From Streptococcus sanguinis (GTDB lineage: Bacteria > Bacillota > Bacilli > Lactobacillales > Streptococcaceae), in NCBI RefSeq assembly GCF_026781265.1, contig NZ_JAKUVC010000002.1, positions 186,001-250,000 of the forward strand: a stretch of 64,000 nucleotides of DNA. Direction: 5' to 3'. The notes under the pieces are model-generated. The model was not told where the DNA came from. It did not search any database and saw only the letters and a program-made list of their open reading frames with translations. The translations under genes and the position numbers were made by a program. How positions within the stretch are numbered: position 1 is the stretch's first letter; each line of letters begins with the position of its first letter. Of the stretch, positions 63,070 to 64,000 are shown piece by piece.

Positions 63070-63768
63070 TTAATTGTTTTCCAAATAAAATTCAAAACGA
63101 TCGCCAACATACTGACTTTTTACATATTCAAAAGCTGTGCCGTCGTCAAAGTAAGAAATCTGAGTCAGTCCTAAGATGGCATGGCCACGAGGAATATCGA
63201 GGTAATTGGCGATTTTTTCCTTAGCCAGCCGAGCATAAATAGTCTGCTGGGACTTGCCGATCTTATAGCCATGTTCCTGCAAGGTCTGGAAGAAATGACT
63301 GGTCACCTCTTCTTTTTTGAAATTCTTAATGAACTTCTCTGGAATTGAAGCCACCTCGTAGACCACCGGCAAATCGTCAGCATAGCGAACCCGCTCCATC
63401 CGAATGACATTTTCTGTCTTATGGATGCCTAGCTTCTCCACTTCCTGCTCACTCGGAAGGGTACGGCGATAAGAAATGAGCTGACTGGATGGCGTTTTGC
63501 CTTGCGCCTTCATGATTTCCGTGAAGCTAGTGGTGCCGCGCATTTTTTCCTGAACACGTGTGCTGGCTACGAAGGTTCCACTCCCGACTCGACGCTCCAG
63601 CACTCCCTCCTCAACCAAGAGTGTAATAGCCTGACGCAGGGTCATACGGCTGACTTTAAAAGTTTCGGCTAGATCTCGCTCGCTGGGCAGGCGCTCCCCA
63701 ATCTCCCAAACGGCATCGTCGATATCTTTCTTAATCTGATCATGAATTTTGATATATGCGGGCAACAT
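63070..63768 (-). CDS. GntR family transcriptional regulator (HutC/YvoA type)
   Basis: A 232-residue regulator. The N-terminal winged helix has WEIGERLPSERDLAETFKVSRMTLRQAITLLVEEGVLERR (about residues 21-60). The C-terminal UTRA ligand domain starts near 85 (FTEIMKAQGKTPSSQLISYRRTLPS) and ends FEYVKSQYVGDRFEFYLE. UTRA domains bind small metabolites such as sugar phosphates. The operator directly over its own promoter suggests autoregulation. The other targets are not visible, as the window ends 230 bases upstream. Confidence 0.92.
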   Translation of the reverse strand: MLPAYIKIHDQIKKDIDDAVWEIGERLPSERDLAETFKVSRMTLRQAITLLVEEGVLERRVGSGTFVASTRVQEKMRGTTSFTEIMKAQGKTPSSQLISYRRTLPSEQEVEKLGIHKTENVIRMERVRYADDLPVVYEVASIPEKFIKNFKKEEVTSHFFQTLQEHGYKIGKSQQTIYARLAKEKIANYLDIPRGHAILGLTQISYFDDGTAFEYVKSQYVGDRFEFYLENN

Positions 63769-63785
63769 GTTGACTCTTCTTTCTT

Positions 63786-63817
63786 ATTTGGTACCTTCCT
63801 TTATTTTAGTACCAAAT
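63786..63817 (-). promoter_or_regulatory. GntR autoregulatory operator and promoter
   Basis: ATTTGGTAC-N14-GTACCAAAT is a perfect 9-base inverted repeat. On the minus strand TTGACA (about 63827-63832), 17 bases and TAAAAT (63803-63808) form the promoter, so the operator lies over the -10 element and the spacer. Confidence 0.7.
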
Positions 63818-64000
63818 ACTTCAAATGTCAAACTAAATATTGAAGAGCGGAGGCCTTTCTCACGAAATCAGTTATTTTTTCAAAAAGATCAACATTTTAA
63901 GAGCTTGTTTATTTGATTTTAGTCAGAGATAGTACTGGCGTCCATGTCAAGTCGGTCTAAACAAACGATAATAGCAAACCAAAGTCTCATATTCGTTTTT
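63818..64000. other. Right-edge intergenic sequence
   Basis: No reading frame is supported here. At 63851-63866 AGGCCTTTCTCACGAA matches AGGCTTTCTCACGAA at 53040-53054 except for one inserted C. The remainder is AT-rich and I see nothing more in it. Confidence 0.4.

Overview
The window is 64 kb of a streptococcal chromosome. ParC, GyrA, SrtA, XerS, TopA, RelQ and the acetoin/pyruvate dehydrogenase cluster all read as Streptococcus proteins. Gene order and sequence fit the oral sanguinis/gordonii/mitis side of the genus, but I cannot name the species. Nearly all of it is core chromosome. I see no prophage, insertion sequence or CRISPR array. The clearly accessory stretch is 0.3-5.4 kb.

Layout. 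0-8 kb: the 3' end of parE, then a block of seven accessory genes (two AT-rich membrane proteins, a DUF6261-like protein, two GNAT acetyltransferases, a Fic protein, an AadE-like adenylyltransferase), then parC. 8-12 kb: ilvE, a DUF2969 gene, tRNA-Tyr, tRNA-Gln, rpsA, tRNA-Arg and a Nudix gene. 12-17 kb: ldh (minus), divergent from gyrA-srtA, then radC. 17-22 kb: a minus-strand group (prs2, cysteine desulfurase, DUF1831, DUF4649, rex, C26 peptidase) and a CYTH protein. 22-27 kb: relQ-nadK-rluD-like-pta, then mutY. 27-31 kb (minus): a thioredoxin-like protein, pgm, and an ECF S component with coaC and coaB. 31-35 kb: fhs, two GNATs, a DUF5052-like lipoprotein and an AlkD-like protein. 35.4-38 kb: a long RNA-like intergenic region, then asd and dapA. 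38-45 kb: a lone ATP-cone protein, rbgA, rnhB, a BglG-type antiterminator, a sugar acetyltransferase, dprA and topA. 45-51 kb: a nucleotidyltransferase-fold protein and lipoprotein pair, trmFO, and two esterases with an ATP-grasp protein. 51-57 kb: pdhA-pdhB-pdhC-pdhD-lplA. 58-64 kb: xerS beside its difSL site, a frameshifted mepB-like gene, a DUF915 hydrolase, ffh, ylxM and a GntR regulator, all on the minus strand.

How the genes work together. Central carbon and redox metabolism is well represented (ldh, pta, pgm, rex and a lipoylated dehydrogenase complex with its own lipoate ligase). So is DNA topology and chromosome maintenance (parE, parC, gyrA, topA, xerS/difSL), competence and repair (dprA with a perfect com-box, radC with a degenerate one, mutY, AlkD-like, rnhB), CoA synthesis and the aspartate/lysine pathway. 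The difSL site at about 59.27 kb places the replication terminus in the window. Every gene to its right is on the minus strand, while most to its left are on the plus strand.

Main points for follow-up: (1) an E2 with two subunit-binding domains and no lipoyl domain, while E3 carries the lipoyl domain; (2) a structured element present upstream of parC and inside the pdhB-pdhC gap, with compensatory base changes; (3) a promoter-terminator small-RNA unit plus a 175-bp tandem duplication before asd; (4) four copies of a 22-bp palindrome TTACATA-N8-TATGTAA in the last 19 kb; (5) a MutY with all four iron-sulfur ligands replaced. Site coordinates were counted by eye and may be off by a base or two.
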